Positions 32,621-43,183 are shown, counted from the first letter of the stretch. The stretch is DNA of 64,000 bases from Achatina immaculata (GCA_009760885.1 CM019721.1:16788196-16852195); one strand, 5' to 3'. Numbers and translations are program-made. The notes: generated by a model not told the origin, from the sequence alone.

Positions 32621-33985
32621 TTAGCGCTTGAACACAATTATTTTCTGCATTTCTACTATTGGTGTGGACTTCATGGCACCTGTGATAATCCGTAGTGACT
32701 GATTTTGAACCTTGTCTAGATTATGCAGCGTAGTGTTTGATGCTGTGCACCAAGATGTTGAGCCATATTCTAAATGTGGTAGAATACTTTGCTGATATAC
32801 ATTCTTGAGGATTCTTTCACTAGCTCCCCATGTGGTTCCACTTAATTTTCTTAATGTGGCTAGTTTTCTTCTGGCTTTTGCTTCAGCACTGTTGATGTGT
32901 TGCTTCCAAGTCAGTTTTGAGTCAAGAGTCACTCCTAAGTAAGTGGGTTGGTTGTCCATCCTTAAGGATATTTCATTTACAAAGATCTTACCTGCTTTTT
33001 GTTTAGATGAGAGAGTGAACAGAGTGGTACTTGATTTCTCTGTGTTGATACTTACACACCATTTGTTTGTCCATGATGTCAAGATGTCTGCTGCTCTTTG
33101 GAGTCTCTGTGTAGCAACTGTCGCATATTCATCTGTACACCACATGACCAGATCATCTGCATACAGTACCACTTTGATTCCATAGGGAAGTTCCTTGACC
33201 AGGTCATTAATGAATACAAGGAATAGTGTAGGCGAAAGGACTCCTCCTTGTGGTACACCGTGTCGCAGAAGCACTTTCTGGCTTTTGTGTCCATCCATTA
33301 CTACTCTAGCTCTTCTCTTGTGTAAATAGGACTTTATCCAGTTGTACAGTCTTCCATTCACATTGCAGTTTCTTAGTTTCCACAACAGACCTTTTTTCCA
33401 TACTTTATCAAAGGCTTTCTTTAGGTCTATCCACGCTGCTAGTACAAGGTTTTTCTCTTGGAATGCATCCTCAGTCTCTTGAGAGAGATAGGTCACTTGA
33501 TCTTCCGTACTGTAGTACTGCCTAAATCCTGCTTGTTGTGGAACAAGAAGGTTTTCACTTTCTAGGTACCATTTTAGCCTCAGGTCAATGATGCGTTCCA
33601 TCGTTTTGCATAGGCAGCTAGTGAGACTGATTGGCCTGTAGCTGGAGGCAGTATCATTGTTTTTCCCTGGCTTTAGCAGTGGTACCATGCTTGCTTCCTT
33701 CCAGATTTGAGGTAACTTACCTGTGCTCCAGCACATATTGAAAATATCCAACAGCTTTCCCATTGCTGCCATTCCCAGGTTCTTGATCATTTCATTGGAC
33801 ACTCCATCTGGTCCTGGTGATTTCCTTGGTTTCAGTTTACTGACTGCTAGGTCTAACTCGCTGCGTGTGATTGGTGCATCCATGACCTCCACTTTTCTGA
33901 CTTGTTCCTCTTCTTTCTGTGGGTCAATGTGCACTGCATGCTCTTTCTCTGGATGGATATCAATGTTGCAGTCCTGTGCAAACAT
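32621..33985 (-). CDS. I-like ORF2, reverse transcriptase domain (454 aa)
   Basis: Open frame with the full palm: KSPGPDGVSNEMIKNL at about 55-70, LKPGKNNDTASSYRPISLTS, QAGFRQYYSTEDQV, WIDLKKAFDKVW at 185-196, RHGVPQGGVLSPTLF, the catalytic YADDLVMW at 275-282 and the thumb TYLGVTLDSKLTWKQHI. It ends with RIITGAMKSTPIVEMQK, where a frameshift separates it from the RNase H part. Upstream the frame stays open toward 34130, so the printed ATG is internal. Confidence 0.88.
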   Translation of the reverse strand: MFAQDCNIDIHPEKEHAVHIDPQKEEEQVRKVEVMDAPITRSELDLAVSKLKPRKSPGPDGVSNEMIKNLGMAAMGKLLDIFNMCWSTGKLPQIWKEASMVPLLKPGKNNDTASSYRPISLTSCLCKTMERIIDLRLKWYLESENLLVPQQAGFRQYYSTEDQVTYLSQETEDAFQEKNLVLAAWIDLKKAFDKVWKKGLLWKLRNCNVNGRLYNWIKSYLHKRRARVVMDGHKSQKVLLRHGVPQGGVLSPTLFLVFINDLVKELPYGIKVVLYADDLVMWCTDEYATVATQRLQRAADILTSWTNKWCVSINTEKSSTTLFTLSSKQKAGKIFVNEISLRMDNQPTYLGVTLDSKLTWKQHINSAEAKARRKLATLRKLSGTTWGASERILKNVYQQSILPHLEYGSTSWCTASNTTLHNLDKVQNQSLRIITGAMKSTPIVEMQKIIVFKR

Positions 33986-34125
33986 GCGAGCAAAGTGATC
34001 TGCTACCTGCTTACCTGTAAGAGTTTTCCCATCCTCTATTAGTGTAATCTTTGTACTTCTTCCAGTACTCTCATCATTTAACTGTTTGATTAGTTTCCAC
34101 AGTTTCCTTCCATCCTTTTCAAAGT

Positions 34126-35364
34126 TTAGGGACTCTGTTTTCTCTCTCCAACTTTCCGTCTGGCTTGCAGCTTGGCTCTCTGAAATTTGGCCTTAGAATG
34201 TTGGTAATTATTGTGGTGTTCTTGGCATGGTCTATTTTCTGCTTGCTTTCGAGCTGCTTCCACATCATCATGGAGTTTTCCCAGCTCACTAGACCAGTAT
34301 GGTTTATAGTCCCTGCGAGCTCCTCTGGGAATGGTTTCACGAGCGGCTTGAAGGATACAAGCATTGAATTCCTTCACTATGCTGTTAATATCCTTACTTT
34401 CTATTGACAGCTGTCCCACCAGGATACCTGTACGATGTCTGTACATTGTCCAGTTTGCTTTTTTATAGTTCCATCTGGGGAGAGGGCTACTGGTGTTAAG
34501 GAGTTCATTTTCTATTGTCAGAAAGACTGGTCGATGGTCGCTACCTCCAAGTTGTTTTCCAACTTCACGTGTAATGTTCCACTTCAGATCTGGAGAGTGG
34601 AATGCCAGATCTGGTGTTGAGGTTGTACGCCAAGCCCTTGAGTAAAATGTTGGGGGATCCATTGGCTGGTTGATCAGAAGAAGTCTATTATCATCCTGCC
34701 AGCTCTCAGCTTCCTCTCCTCTCTTGTCTATGTGGTCATAGCCCCAGCTCTGGGAATGGCTGTTAAAATCGCCACAGACCATCAGTCTCTCTTTGTGTGG
34801 GATTGTTTCTAAAGCAAGTGGGCGGTCATTAGGACAGTAATAGTTAAGGAAGTGGAAATCTGTATTACTACTTTTTAGATGGTTCATCTGATATTTGGCT
34901 CCTTCCGTGAACACTCTCACCTGACATGCGCTGATGTTATTCTTAACAAGTGTGAGTACTCCTCCTTTTCTTCTGTCCTGTCGGTCTGGTCTAAAACATT
35001 GGTAGCCTCTGATTTTAAAGGCGGCATCTTTGGTTAGGTGTGTCTCCTGTAAGCAGCATATACTTACCTGCTCTGCAAAAAGTATGTTCTCTAGTTCCAC
35101 CTTTTTGCTACAGCCATCTCTAACACTGCTGACACCCTCAGCATTCCACTGCATTATTTTAAGCTCTTGCTTTTTGGCTGTTTTCTTCCGTTGTATTTTT
35201 TGCCCAGTAGCTCTACTCTCATGTCTCCTGACTCCACAAGACGAACTGAGAGGACCTCCAGTAGCATTGGGTGGACCCTTTCGAGGCAGGGGGCCCGGCA
35301 CTGCACCTGCCTGGTTAGTCTTCACAGGGCGAGCACCATATTTGAATACTGCAGATAGAGACAT
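34126..35364 (-). CDS. I-like ORF2, APE-type endonuclease (412 aa)
   Basis: Endonuclease that cuts the target strand. The basic N-terminal stretch is followed by IMQWNAEGV (N74), LQETHL (E107), GVLTLVKNN, NYYCPND, MVCGDFNSHSQSWG (D199, N201), STPDLAF and LGGSDHRPV (D276, H277), so all catalytic positions are kept. A frameshift at about 34130 links it to the reverse transcriptase frame. The ATG at 35364 gives about 65 residues before the domain and is a plausible start for ORF2. Confidence 0.85.
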   Translation of the reverse strand: MSLSAVFKYGARPVKTNQAGAVPGPLPRKGPPNATGGPLSSSCGVRRHESRATGQKIQRKKTAKKQELKIMQWNAEGVSSVRDGCSKKVELENILFAEQVSICCLQETHLTKDAAFKIRGYQCFRPDRQDRRKGGVLTLVKNNISACQVRVFTEGAKYQMNHLKSSNTDFHFLNYYCPNDRPLALETIPHKERLMVCGDFNSHSQSWGYDHIDKRGEEAESWQDDNRLLLINQPMDPPTFYSRAWRTTSTPDLAFHSPDLKWNITREVGKQLGGSDHRPVFLTIENELLNTSSPLPRWNYKKANWTMYRHRTGILVGQLSIESKDINSIVKEFNACILQAARETIPRGARRDYKPYWSSELGKLHDDVEAARKQAENRPCQEHHNNYQHSKAKFQRAKLQARRKVGERKQSP

Positions 35365-35399
35365 TCATTAGTGATAATGCGTGTTACCCTGATTTTTGC

Positions 35400-35760
35400 G
35401 ATGCACCCTTTGGCTGGGTAACTCCGACTTCAGCACCTTTCCTTGCTAAGGCAGACTGTGGTCTTGCTCGGACTGCCATGAAGACAGTGTGGCTGGCCTG
35501 GCCAAAACTTTGTTTTCCAGCCTCTGGTGGCTGTATGTAAGTCCCTTCTCCATGTCAGATGGTTTGGAGACAGTTCCACAAAGACACTCTGACTTTGAGA
35601 TGAGGAATCTGATGAGTGCTTCAACGATATCCATTCCCCACCACCTATAGTCTGCTGGCTCTGTTTTGTTTACATCATTCTGATAGCCATTGTTGTAAAG
35701 ACCTATAGGCTTGTCACGTCCTGGATTCATTGGTTTCACACCAGGCTTCCCTCATCTCCG
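35400..35760 (-). pseudogene. Possible ORF1 remnant of the I-like LINE
   Basis: Overlapping minus-strand frames (35446-35739 and 35430-35624) lie directly upstream of the endonuclease frame, where I-like elements have ORF1. Two frames share the region and seem to be one ORF split by a frameshift. No CCHC zinc knuckle is readable, so the identity rests on position only. Confidence 0.35.
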
Positions 35761-36132
35761 CCAGAGATCTCCATGTCCCCATCCGTCCACCAACCTGACA
35801 TTACATTTTACAAAAATAACAATTACAATTAGTGTTGATTGTTACAAGTTTCTGGGCTACAGAAGTAGGTCAGAGTTTTTAAGCAAACAGATCTATGTTC
35901 CCTGTCTCACAAACACTATGTTAAGATAAGTGTGCTCTTAACACAGTTGTTCCCAGGGGGTGTATTTGAACAATTAGCCATCTTAAGATCTGATACAAGC
36001 TACCTCTGATATAAATAGAAGAAGCATCAGACATTTCAACACAGTTCAGCAAAAAATCATTTCTTTTTATCAGTAAGGTTAAGTATTCTAAAAACAGAAG
36101 ATAAGGACAGCAAGGAGTATAAGGAAACTAAC

Positions 36133-36284
36133 CAGATTGCATTCTTCATCACTTTCATGTTTCCGGGCTAAAACAAGGTGGATGAAGGCTATCAATGGCT
36201 TGTGGAGACCTTCACTGGCATACTCTAGGGCCTTATCTGTGTTTCCACTTCTTAACATTAACTGAGCCGCTTGTTCTGTTTTTC
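36133..36284 (-). CDS. TRANK1-like: TRANK1-like exon, 50 codons (TPR-like)
   Basis: The acceptor ATACATGCAG is followed in phase 1 by GKTEQAAQLMLRSGNTDKAL, then EYASEGLHKPLIAFIHLVLA and ending EECNL, with donor CTG followed by GTTAGT in phase 0. It matches the TRANK1 segment 'GRREEAALLMKQHGCLLEAARL', a TPR-type helical repeat, and joins in phase with the exon at 44744-44886. Confidence 0.88.
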
Positions 36285-36552
36285 CTGCATGTATAATGAG
36301 AAAAAAAAACTAAATTCAATAGGACAAATAGCTGTCTGTTGGCATATTGGTTCAAAAAGGCAATAACCGGTTTCAAATCTTTGAGAGTGCTCAAAAAAAG
36401 TCAGCAAAAAAAATGTCAGCTGTCTGCTTCTTCTCCACCATTCAAGTACTAAATCATACTAAATCTGAAACCCTTTATCTCAAATGAAGCTGGAAATTAT
36501 CTCCAGATTCTATTGGTGCCCCCAAACTTTCTGCCTCAAATTCAAATCTTCT

Positions 36553-37070
36553 GGTCACGTCTTCTTCTTCTTCAGCTTTCCGAGCCATTAAGGCTCATTG
36601 CTATAGATAAAGTTTCTCTCCATTCCTCTTTATTCCTCTCTCTCCAGTTGGTGACATCAATTTCTTTTATATCTTTTTCTATGTTGTTTTTATATGTTGT
36701 CTTTCCTTCTCTGTTTTGGTCTACCCCTTGGTCTTATTTCCCTCATCTCTTGTGCATACATCATTTTCATTTGTCTGTTCTCTTCCATTCTTTCTACATG
36801 GCCAAATCAGCATAGTCTGTTCAGTTTCAAGATATTTATAATTCATCAGGATTTGAATAACCTGTTCAGTTCAGTGTTCTTTCTAGCTTTCTGTTCTCCA
36901 CTGTTGGTATTCTTTGTGGGTCCAAAGAATCTTCTTAGGATTTTGTTCTCAAAGCTTTGCAATTGTTGTTCAGCTTTCTTTGTTTTTGGTCAGGTCAGAT
37001 GCATATATTTGCATTATGATTGATATTCCTGCAGTTTTATGTTCTGGATTTTCATTTCCTCTCCTACAAG
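36553..37070 (-). mobile_element. Family E LINE C-terminal fragment with GAAGAA end
   Basis: Decayed minus-strand frames give SFENKILRRFFGPTKN, NILKLNRLC.FGHVERMEEN and MREIRPRGRPK, then LEREE and an alanine/serine-poor end directly followed by GAAGAAGAAGA. It is an RTE-like C-terminal tail distinct from families A-D. A second fragment of the same family lies at 60690-60930. Confidence 0.7.
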
Positions 37071-37311
37071 GATATTTGTGTGGGATATCATGAATTAGTA
37101 CAGATGACACATGAGTTTACAGTCATCAGGCTGTTTTTTATTTAAAAAAAAAAAGATTGCTTTGGTTATATGTCTTTAATGGGTAAATTATACACATTTG
37201 TCAATGACCATATTAAAATTAAATTAAAATTAAAAAAAATAATGGTAAACTAATTTTCATTTAAAACCACTGCTTTTGTAGGAATAACTCTTTTTTAGAA
37301 CTGATGTGTGA

Positions 37312-37671
37312 CTAAATGTTTACGTAGAATTAAAAGATTATTTTGGCCAAACACCATAAGAAATAACATTTTATTGGCAGAAATGCAGATGAAACCACTG
37401 ACAACAATTATTGAGGAAAGACGCTGGCGATGGTTGGGACATGTGCTCCGAATGACTGACAACTCACTACCAAAAATAGCACTAAGATGGACACCACAGG
37501 GGAGCAGAAGTAAGGGTAGACCAAAAGAGACATGGAGAAGAACAACAGAACGGATGTTGAGCAATAGAGGGCTCACCTGGGCAAGAGCAGAAAAAAAGGC
37601 GAAAGACAGGCATTTGTGGAAAACCCTTGCGGAAGCCCCATGTGCCCTGGGCACTTAAGGTTCAGAGAGAG
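37312..37671 (+). mobile_element. RTE-D2 3' end, 360 bp, with 15-bp target duplication
   Basis: AGAACTGATGTGTGA occurs at 37297-37311 and 37672-37686. The insert carries the C-terminal end of RTE-D2 (CLRRIKRLFWPNTIRNNILL, RRWRWLGHVLRMTDNS, GSRSKGRPKETWRRTTERML, ending APCALGT) in one open frame and then an AGAG tail. Confidence 0.92.
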
Positions 37672-37689
37672 AGAACTGATGTGTGAAAT

Positions 37690-37857
37690 AATATAATAAT
37701 TGTGGTAAGTCCAGTTACTGATTATAATAACAGTTGTAAGTCTGATTATTCAGTTTAATAACTGTGATAATTGTGGTTAATGAGTATAACTGCAGTAAGT
37801 CTAGTTAATTAGTATAATAACTTTGGTAAAAGAGGTAATGACTGTGGTAAAACTGGT
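37690..37857. repeat. Minisatellite with 31-bp unit, left part
   Basis: Degenerate units of the type GGTTAATGAGTATAATAACT followed by GTGGTAAGTCT. The same array resumes at 44063-44520 in the same orientation, beyond the nested insertions, so the two may once have been one array. Confidence 0.75.
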
Positions 37858-37940
37858 ATCAAGGCAGATAGAGGTGTATGGTTCAGTTTTACAAAGTGAC
37901 AGAGGGAATGAGGAAAGTGGGAAAAAGTGAGAAAAGACAC

Positions 37941-39252
37941 TTCTTCTTCTTCTTCGTTCACTTCTACCACCAAAAACCGCACTGTGAACCTACTGAATTC
38001 ACGCCTGTGGTCCTCATTAGGTCCCTTGGTCCCCTGTGTGGTCCCCGAAAAGACCACACGAGATCCACGAGAGGACAACAAGGGGTTCAGAGTGTCACAG
38101 TGCTTTAGCCTGTATTCTTGGTGGGTCTCGGAAGTGGGATTGCGTGACACCGTGGTTTTCATTGCACCAGTTTAGTCTAGGGTTGGACTTTCTCACCGGA
38201 AGACCTCGACGTGTTTAGGATATCAGTGCATCCCCGCTGGGTGAGAGGCGGTAGCCCACCCAGGCCAGAGTTGGACTTTCTCACCGGAAAACCTCGACGT
38301 GTTTTGAGATACCCGTGTATAACCGCCGGGTGAGAGGTGGTTGCCCATCCAGTCCAGAGTTGGACTTTCTCACCGGAAAACCTCAGCGTGATTAGGATAC
38401 GCAAACATCCCCGCCGGGTGAGAGGTGGTTGCCTATCTAGACTTCCCTTTTCCAGTGTCTCCGACTTCAGCATTTTGCGGTCGTGGCCGCTACCCTTCCT
38501 AGTTGTGACCAGGATGGAGCTTTTGTCCAGGAGGACGAATCCTCGCCACTAGTGACTTCTACCCCTGGGTTGAGCCGGTTTAGGCATTATCCCAGTGTGG
38601 GCGTGTTTGGGACGGGACCGACCTCTAGGGCAGAGGTACTGTGACATGCATAGCCTTCAAGATTCACCCCTGGTATGAGCCGGTTTAGGCAAAATTCACC
38701 AGTATGGGTGTTTATCAGGCGTTACCGACCTCTAGAGCGGAAGTGGCATGACATGTCTAGCCATCAAGTTCCATCCCTGGTGTGTGCCGGTTTAGGCATA
38801 TTTCACCAGTGTAGGTGTATTTCGGACGTGGGCGGCCTCTAGAGCAGAGGTGCCGTGATATAGCTCTCGTAGCGATACTACTGGACATACCGGTTAAACT
38901 TCACTTTCCACCACCTCTTCCCATCGGCGCCGCACGGCAACCTTTATTTCTTTTCCGCATTTACTTCCTTAACCGGGAGGAGCTTCACTCCATGCGCGGC
39001 ATTTGAAGAGTCTCGCCAGCAGTGTCTTAACCTCTGGGACAACCCGGTTCATGCATTTCACCCGATATGACTGCACTCAGGACATGGCCGACCTCCAGAC
39101 CAGAGGTGCCATGATTTGACTGTTTGCTTCGCTTTATCCTTTCTACCACCTTTTCCGCAGTGATGCTGCGCGGCAACCTCATTTACAAATTTCTTCATTG
39201 GCCGGGAGGAGCACCACTCCACGCACGGCAGCTGAAGATCTCGCCAACAGCG
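37941..39252 (-). mobile_element. GC-rich non-coding element with GAA tail, copy 1 (1.3 kb)
   Basis: Bounded by GAGAAAAGACAC at 37929-37940 and 39253-39264. Read on the minus strand it ends in GTGAACGAAGAAGAAGAAG, close to the 3' end of the I-like LINE (TGCGAACGAAGAAGAAG). Inside are three units of about 88 bp starting GTTGGACTTTCTCACC (38182, 38270, 38359) and several units with CCCCTGG and GCCGGTTTAGGCA (38563, 38666, 38774, 39026). It is clearly richer in G and C than its surroundings, has no long ORF and no recognisable RNA gene. Copy 2 at 40629-42143 extends further, so this copy is probably 5'-truncated. Confidence 0.75.
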
Positions 39253-39805
39253 GAGAAAAGACACAAATGGTAGAAAGTATGAAGGTAAGATGAGAATGTA
39301 TAAATGAAAAACATACAACATCCAATATTTTGGCATGAGCTTTTTTCAAGGATTACATACAACAACAACACAACACATAAATAAAAATGAAAAACTTAGC
39401 TTTGTGGCATCCCTCCTTGTACAAAATACAATGATGTACCCTAAAGACAGGCAACCAATCAGACGTCAGGGGTGGTGAAAAGGAGAGAACAATATTAAGG
39501 GCGGGGGGTGCAGAGGAAAGAGACAAGGAGGCAATAAAAACCTTATAGTCACTAGAGAAGGTAGGGGTGGGGTGGGGCTAGGAGATAACGTGAAACTGAT
39601 GAATAAAAAACTGCAGTGAAATGCAAGAAAGTTGAGTATAAATAGCAGAAAATAGGTGGAAATCTAAAGAAGTTTAAAGGAAGCTGAATATATTGTTAAT
39701 TCCAGCTGGGTGGAGACAGCCAGCCTGGAAAATAAGGTGCTGTTCTAGAGCCTTCCAAGATCATACATCAGAAGAACAGGAGCGGATTGCACTAGCAGAG
39801 ATGTC

Positions 39806-40315
39806 TCATTTTCCTTGGTGATTTCTTTGGCAGAAGTGTTTTGCCATAGGTGTCCATGCTCTCTTGGAAATGTCATTAAGATGTTGACAAAAATGATCTC
39901 CTAAGCATAAATCAGTCTCCCCTATATACTTTACATCACAATGCTTGCACATAATGGCATAAATAACATTGTGTGAAGTGCAGGTGAAGCCATCTTGAAC
40001 TGATAACGTAGACTTAGGGAAGGAGATCTGGCTAGCCTCAACAACAAATGGGCAAGTGTTACATCTACGACATCTGCAATGTCTGGTAGCATAAAAAGTG
40101 TCCTCTATCTGAAGGCAACTTCTAACTAATAAGTCCCTGAGGTTCTTGTCCCGACTGTAGGCCACCAATGGGGGCTCCCCAAAGACCAAGCCAGATACAT
40201 GTGAGCTCCTTTTCACTGCCGCTGACATCTGATTGATTGAAGTTGTTTTCCTTTGTGGTCTCCCAGTCTCATCTTTAGGGTGCATCGATGTATTCTGTAC
40301 CAGGAAGGATGCCAC
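39806..40315 (-). CDS. Penelope-like element, GIY-YIG endonuclease end (169 aa)
   Basis: The frame has SAAVKRSSHVSGLVFGEPPL, KNLRDLLVRSCL, the linker with a CRCRRCNTCPF cysteine cluster, then FTCTSHNVIYAIMCKHCDVK and YIGETDLCLGDHFCQHL, ending VAKHFCQRNH-like. This order is the C-terminal end of Penelope-like retroelements, where a GIY-YIG nuclease follows a cysteine-rich linker. The usual arginine in 'LGDRF.EHL' is changed to histidine here, so the nuclease is probably dead. The reverse transcriptase part is absent. The N-terminus lies at the edge of the inverted arm. Confidence 0.8.
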   Translation of the reverse strand: MASFLVQNTSMHPKDETGRPQRKTTSINQMSAAVKRSSHVSGLVFGEPPLVAYSRDKNLRDLLVRSCLQIEDTFYATRHCRCRRCNTCPFVVEASQISFPKSTLSVQDGFTCTSHNVIYAIMCKHCDVKYIGETDLCLGDHFCQHLNDISKRAWTPMAKHFCQRNHQGK

Positions 40316-40628
40316 AAAGCTAAGTTTTTCATCTTTATTTTTCTTATTTTATTTATGTGTTGTGTTGTTCTTGTATGTCATCCTTGAATAAGGCTCAAGC
40401 CAAAATATTGGATGTTGTATGTTTTTTATCTCACAGTATTACTATCCACAACACAAAAAGGAATGGAAAAACTAATTATGTCAGAATAGTGAAGAGCAAA
40501 ACCTCTATCTTAATGTGAAGAAAACTAAATTGATGACAATTGACAAAACAAATAAGGCAGCGGAAATATGTATCAGTGAGGAAAAACTCGAAGAGGTGGA
40601 GAGTTTTGAATATCTTTGATCATTACTA

Positions 40629-42143
40629 TCTTCTTCTTCTTCTTCGTTCACTTCTACCACCAAGACCGCCCTGTGATCCTACTGAATTTACTCCTGTGGT
40701 CCTCGATAGGTCCAGTGTGATCCTACTGAATTTACTCCTGTGGTCCTCGATAGGTCCAGTGGTCCCCCCATGGTCCCCAAAAAGACCACACGAGATCCCC
40801 GAGAGGACCACATGAGGTTCAGAGTATCACATGGCTTAAGCCTGTATTCTCGGTGGGTCTGAGAAGCAGGATTGCATGACACCATGGTTTTCATTGCACC
40901 AGTTTAATCTAGAATTGGACTTTCTAATCCAGAAAACCTCAACGTGTTTTGGATATCAGTATATCCCCGCTGGGTGAGAGGTGGTTGCCCATCCAGTCTA
41001 GAGTTGGACTTTCTCATCGGAAAACCTTGACGTGTTTTGGGATACCCGTGTATCCCCGCTGGGTGAGAGGTGGTTGCCCATCCAGTCCAGCAGTGGACTT
41101 TCTCACCAGAAAACCTCAGCGTGATTAGGATACGCATACATACCCATTGGGTGAGAGGTAGTTGTCTATCTAGACTGCACTGGTCCAGTGTCTCCAACTT
41201 CAGCATTTTGTGGTCGTGGCCGCTACCCTTCCTAGTTGTGACCAGGACAGAGCTTTTGTCCAGTAGGACGAATCCTCGCCACTAGTAAGTTTCACCCCTG
41301 GGTTAAGCTGGTTTAGGCATATTATCCCAGTATGGGCATGTTTAGGACGTGACCGACCTCTAGAGTGGACGTACCGTGTCATGAATAATCATCAAGTCTC
41401 GCCCCTGGATTAAGCCGGTTTAGGCATATTTTACCAGTATGGGTGTATATCGGACGTGGCTGGCCTCTAGAGCAGAGGTGCTGTGGTATGAGTAGCTCTT
41501 GCTGCGAGACTACTGGTCATACCAATTAAACTTCACTTTATCCTTTCCATCACCTTTTCACAGCGGCGCCGCCCGGCAACCTTAGTCGCAATTTTGCATT
41601 TTCTTCTTTGGCCAGGAGGAGTTTCACTCCACGCGCAGCAGCTGAAGAATTTCGCCAGCATTGTCTTAGTTTAACCCCTGGGTTAAGCCGGTTTAGGCAA
41701 TCTGCCCCAGTATGTGTGTGTACAGGACGTGGCCGGCCTCTAGAACAAAGGTGCCATGATTTGAATAGTCCTGACCTCGAGGCTACTGGTCACTTCACTT
41801 AACCCTTCACCTTTTCTACGACAGTGCTGCGCAGCAACCCTAATCGCACTTTTCTACACTGGCCAGGATGAGTTTCACCCCATGCACTGTAGGTGAAGAA
41901 TTTCGCCAGCAGCGGTGGATGAGCTACCAAACATGGCTCTCATCTGCCCGAAACCTCTGGTTTTCAGGCGCCAGATATTCGCCTTCACCCCTTCTCCTAT
42001 CACTTTGAACAGTCCTGCTACGAGAAGGCCAGGAGCTGGACTTGACTATCAGAGGCTATTTGAAACACACGCCTTGGAGACATTTAAATGGAGTGGAGAG
42101 CATATCCCCCACCCCACCTCCGGCTATAACAGTCCTTAGAACC
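40629..42143 (-). mobile_element. GC-rich non-coding element with GAA tail, copy 2 (1.5 kb)
   Basis: Bounded by ATCATTACTA at 40619-40628 and 42144-42153 within RTE-A. It has the same internal organisation as copy 1: GAA tail at the left, three units of about 88 bp around 40914-41160, then units with CCCCTGG.TTAAGC.GG at 41294, 41401 and 41673. The right end reaches about 230 bp beyond the homologous right end of copy 1. No ORF above about 75 codons and no protein motif. The promoter, if any, should lie near 42143. Confidence 0.78.
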
Positions 42144-42484
42144 ATCATTACTAACTAATAATGGAGATACAATAAGGGAAATTGAAAGGAGGTCATCTAT
42201 TGCTCTTCAGAAAGTAAAATAACTAAAGAAGTTGTGGAGAATGAATGAATAATCTTTATTTTAAAAGGGTAAAGAATTGAGCATGCAGGTCTGTTTTACA
42301 TTCTGCCCTTCATTACTCCATCTTTCATTCTTCCCACACACTTGATTTAATACAAGTATACAAATTACATTAGGAAAAAAAACATATCAAAAGAGTGTAA
42401 GATTAAACTATTACATTCAAGGTAAAAGAGAAGAAGTAATTAACCTAATAAAATAGCACTCAAACACACAGACACATGCACACA

Positions 42485-42778
42485 CAGACATATCTTATAT
42501 CTTACATCCTTCCCGTGCTGTTAAATGGCACATAGGGCTCGCATAGTTGTTTGCCAAGTTTTCCTGTTTTCGGCAAGTCTTTCAACCTCATCAAAGGATG
42601 TTATGCCCACTAAACTGGCTTCTCTTAACAATGCCCTCTTTAGAGTTTCACACTATCGACCTCTCTCTTTCTTCAGCCTGTTGTACTCCAGCTGATAGCT
42701 TGTTTTGGGATTCTCTGATCATTTCTTCTCATCAAGTGACCAACATATGTCCATCTCCTTTTCCTGATCACCCATGAG
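42485..42778 (-). mobile_element. RTE-B 3' end fragment
   Basis: Read on the minus strand: CTCATGGGTGATCAGGAAAA, the YVGHLMRRND region, GRRK-like and TLKRALLREAS-like parts and the 3' tail with GGGAAGGATGTAAGATATAAG. It has frameshifts, and its upstream end abuts the 198-bp unit. Confidence 0.75.
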
Positions 42779-42787
42779 ATTACAAGC

Positions 42788-42985
42788 GGAATTCCGCTTG
42801 ATCTGTTACATATCATGTACCGGGAGTTGGGCATAAGGCTAACAACCTTATCCTGGGACCTATCTAGAGGCGACTCCAGATGGAAAAAAAAGATATCGTT
42901 ATGGAAACTCGCAGAGAAACCAACCGAGCACCAGGGATGCCAACTCAGAAGAGCTCATTCGTCGGTTATTCTATGGAGGCATATA
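42788..42985. mobile_element. 198-bp insertion with 9-bp target duplication and RTE-leader-like sequence
   Basis: ATTACAAGC is found at 42779-42787 and 42986-42994. The insert contains GGCATAAGGCTAACAACCTT and ATCCTGGGACC, resembling the 5' leader of the RTE-D1 copy (AAGGCCAGCAACCTTATCCT). No poly-A or simple tail is seen. It could be a leader-only LINE derivative or a non-autonomous element. Confidence 0.5.
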
Positions 42986-43036
42986 ATTACAAGCAAGTAA
43001 ATAAGGAAACAGGTTTGAGTTAAAGGATGAAGTATT

Positions 43037-43183
43037 CTGATATAAAGCTTATATCCTTCCCATGCCGTTAAACATCACATAGGGGTCGCAAGGTAGTTTG
43101 CCAATTTTTCCTCTTTTCGGTGAGTTTTCATTCTCATCAAGGGATTTTATGCCTTGGCCTCTCTTAACATTGTCTTCTTTAGA
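43037..43183 (-). mobile_element. RTE-B 3' end, 147 bp, with 11-bp target duplication
   Basis: GATGAAGTATT at 43026-43036 and 43184-43194 bounds the last codons, 3' untranslated region and tail of RTE-B. Removing it rejoins the CR1-like frame. Confidence 0.9.

Larger units (their letters stand above)
31483..35960 (-). mobile_element. Near-complete I-like LINE with GAA tail, same orientation as the host gene
   Basis: On the minus strand, from right to left: a short ORF1-like remnant, endonuclease (34126-35364), reverse transcriptase (32621-33985), RNase H (31437-32597) and a GAA repeat. Only about four small lesions break the ORF2. The pair TGTATTTGGAAC (31471-31482) and TGTATTTGAAC (35961-35971) is a possible target duplication and would set the length at about 4.5 kb. 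The element sits in the intron between host exons 36133-36284 and 29655-29781. Confidence 0.8.

Noticed and set aside
37690..37860. Separate short genes in the 31-bp minisatellite and its right half at 44063-44520
   Set aside because: Short frames on both strands come from low-complexity repeat units.
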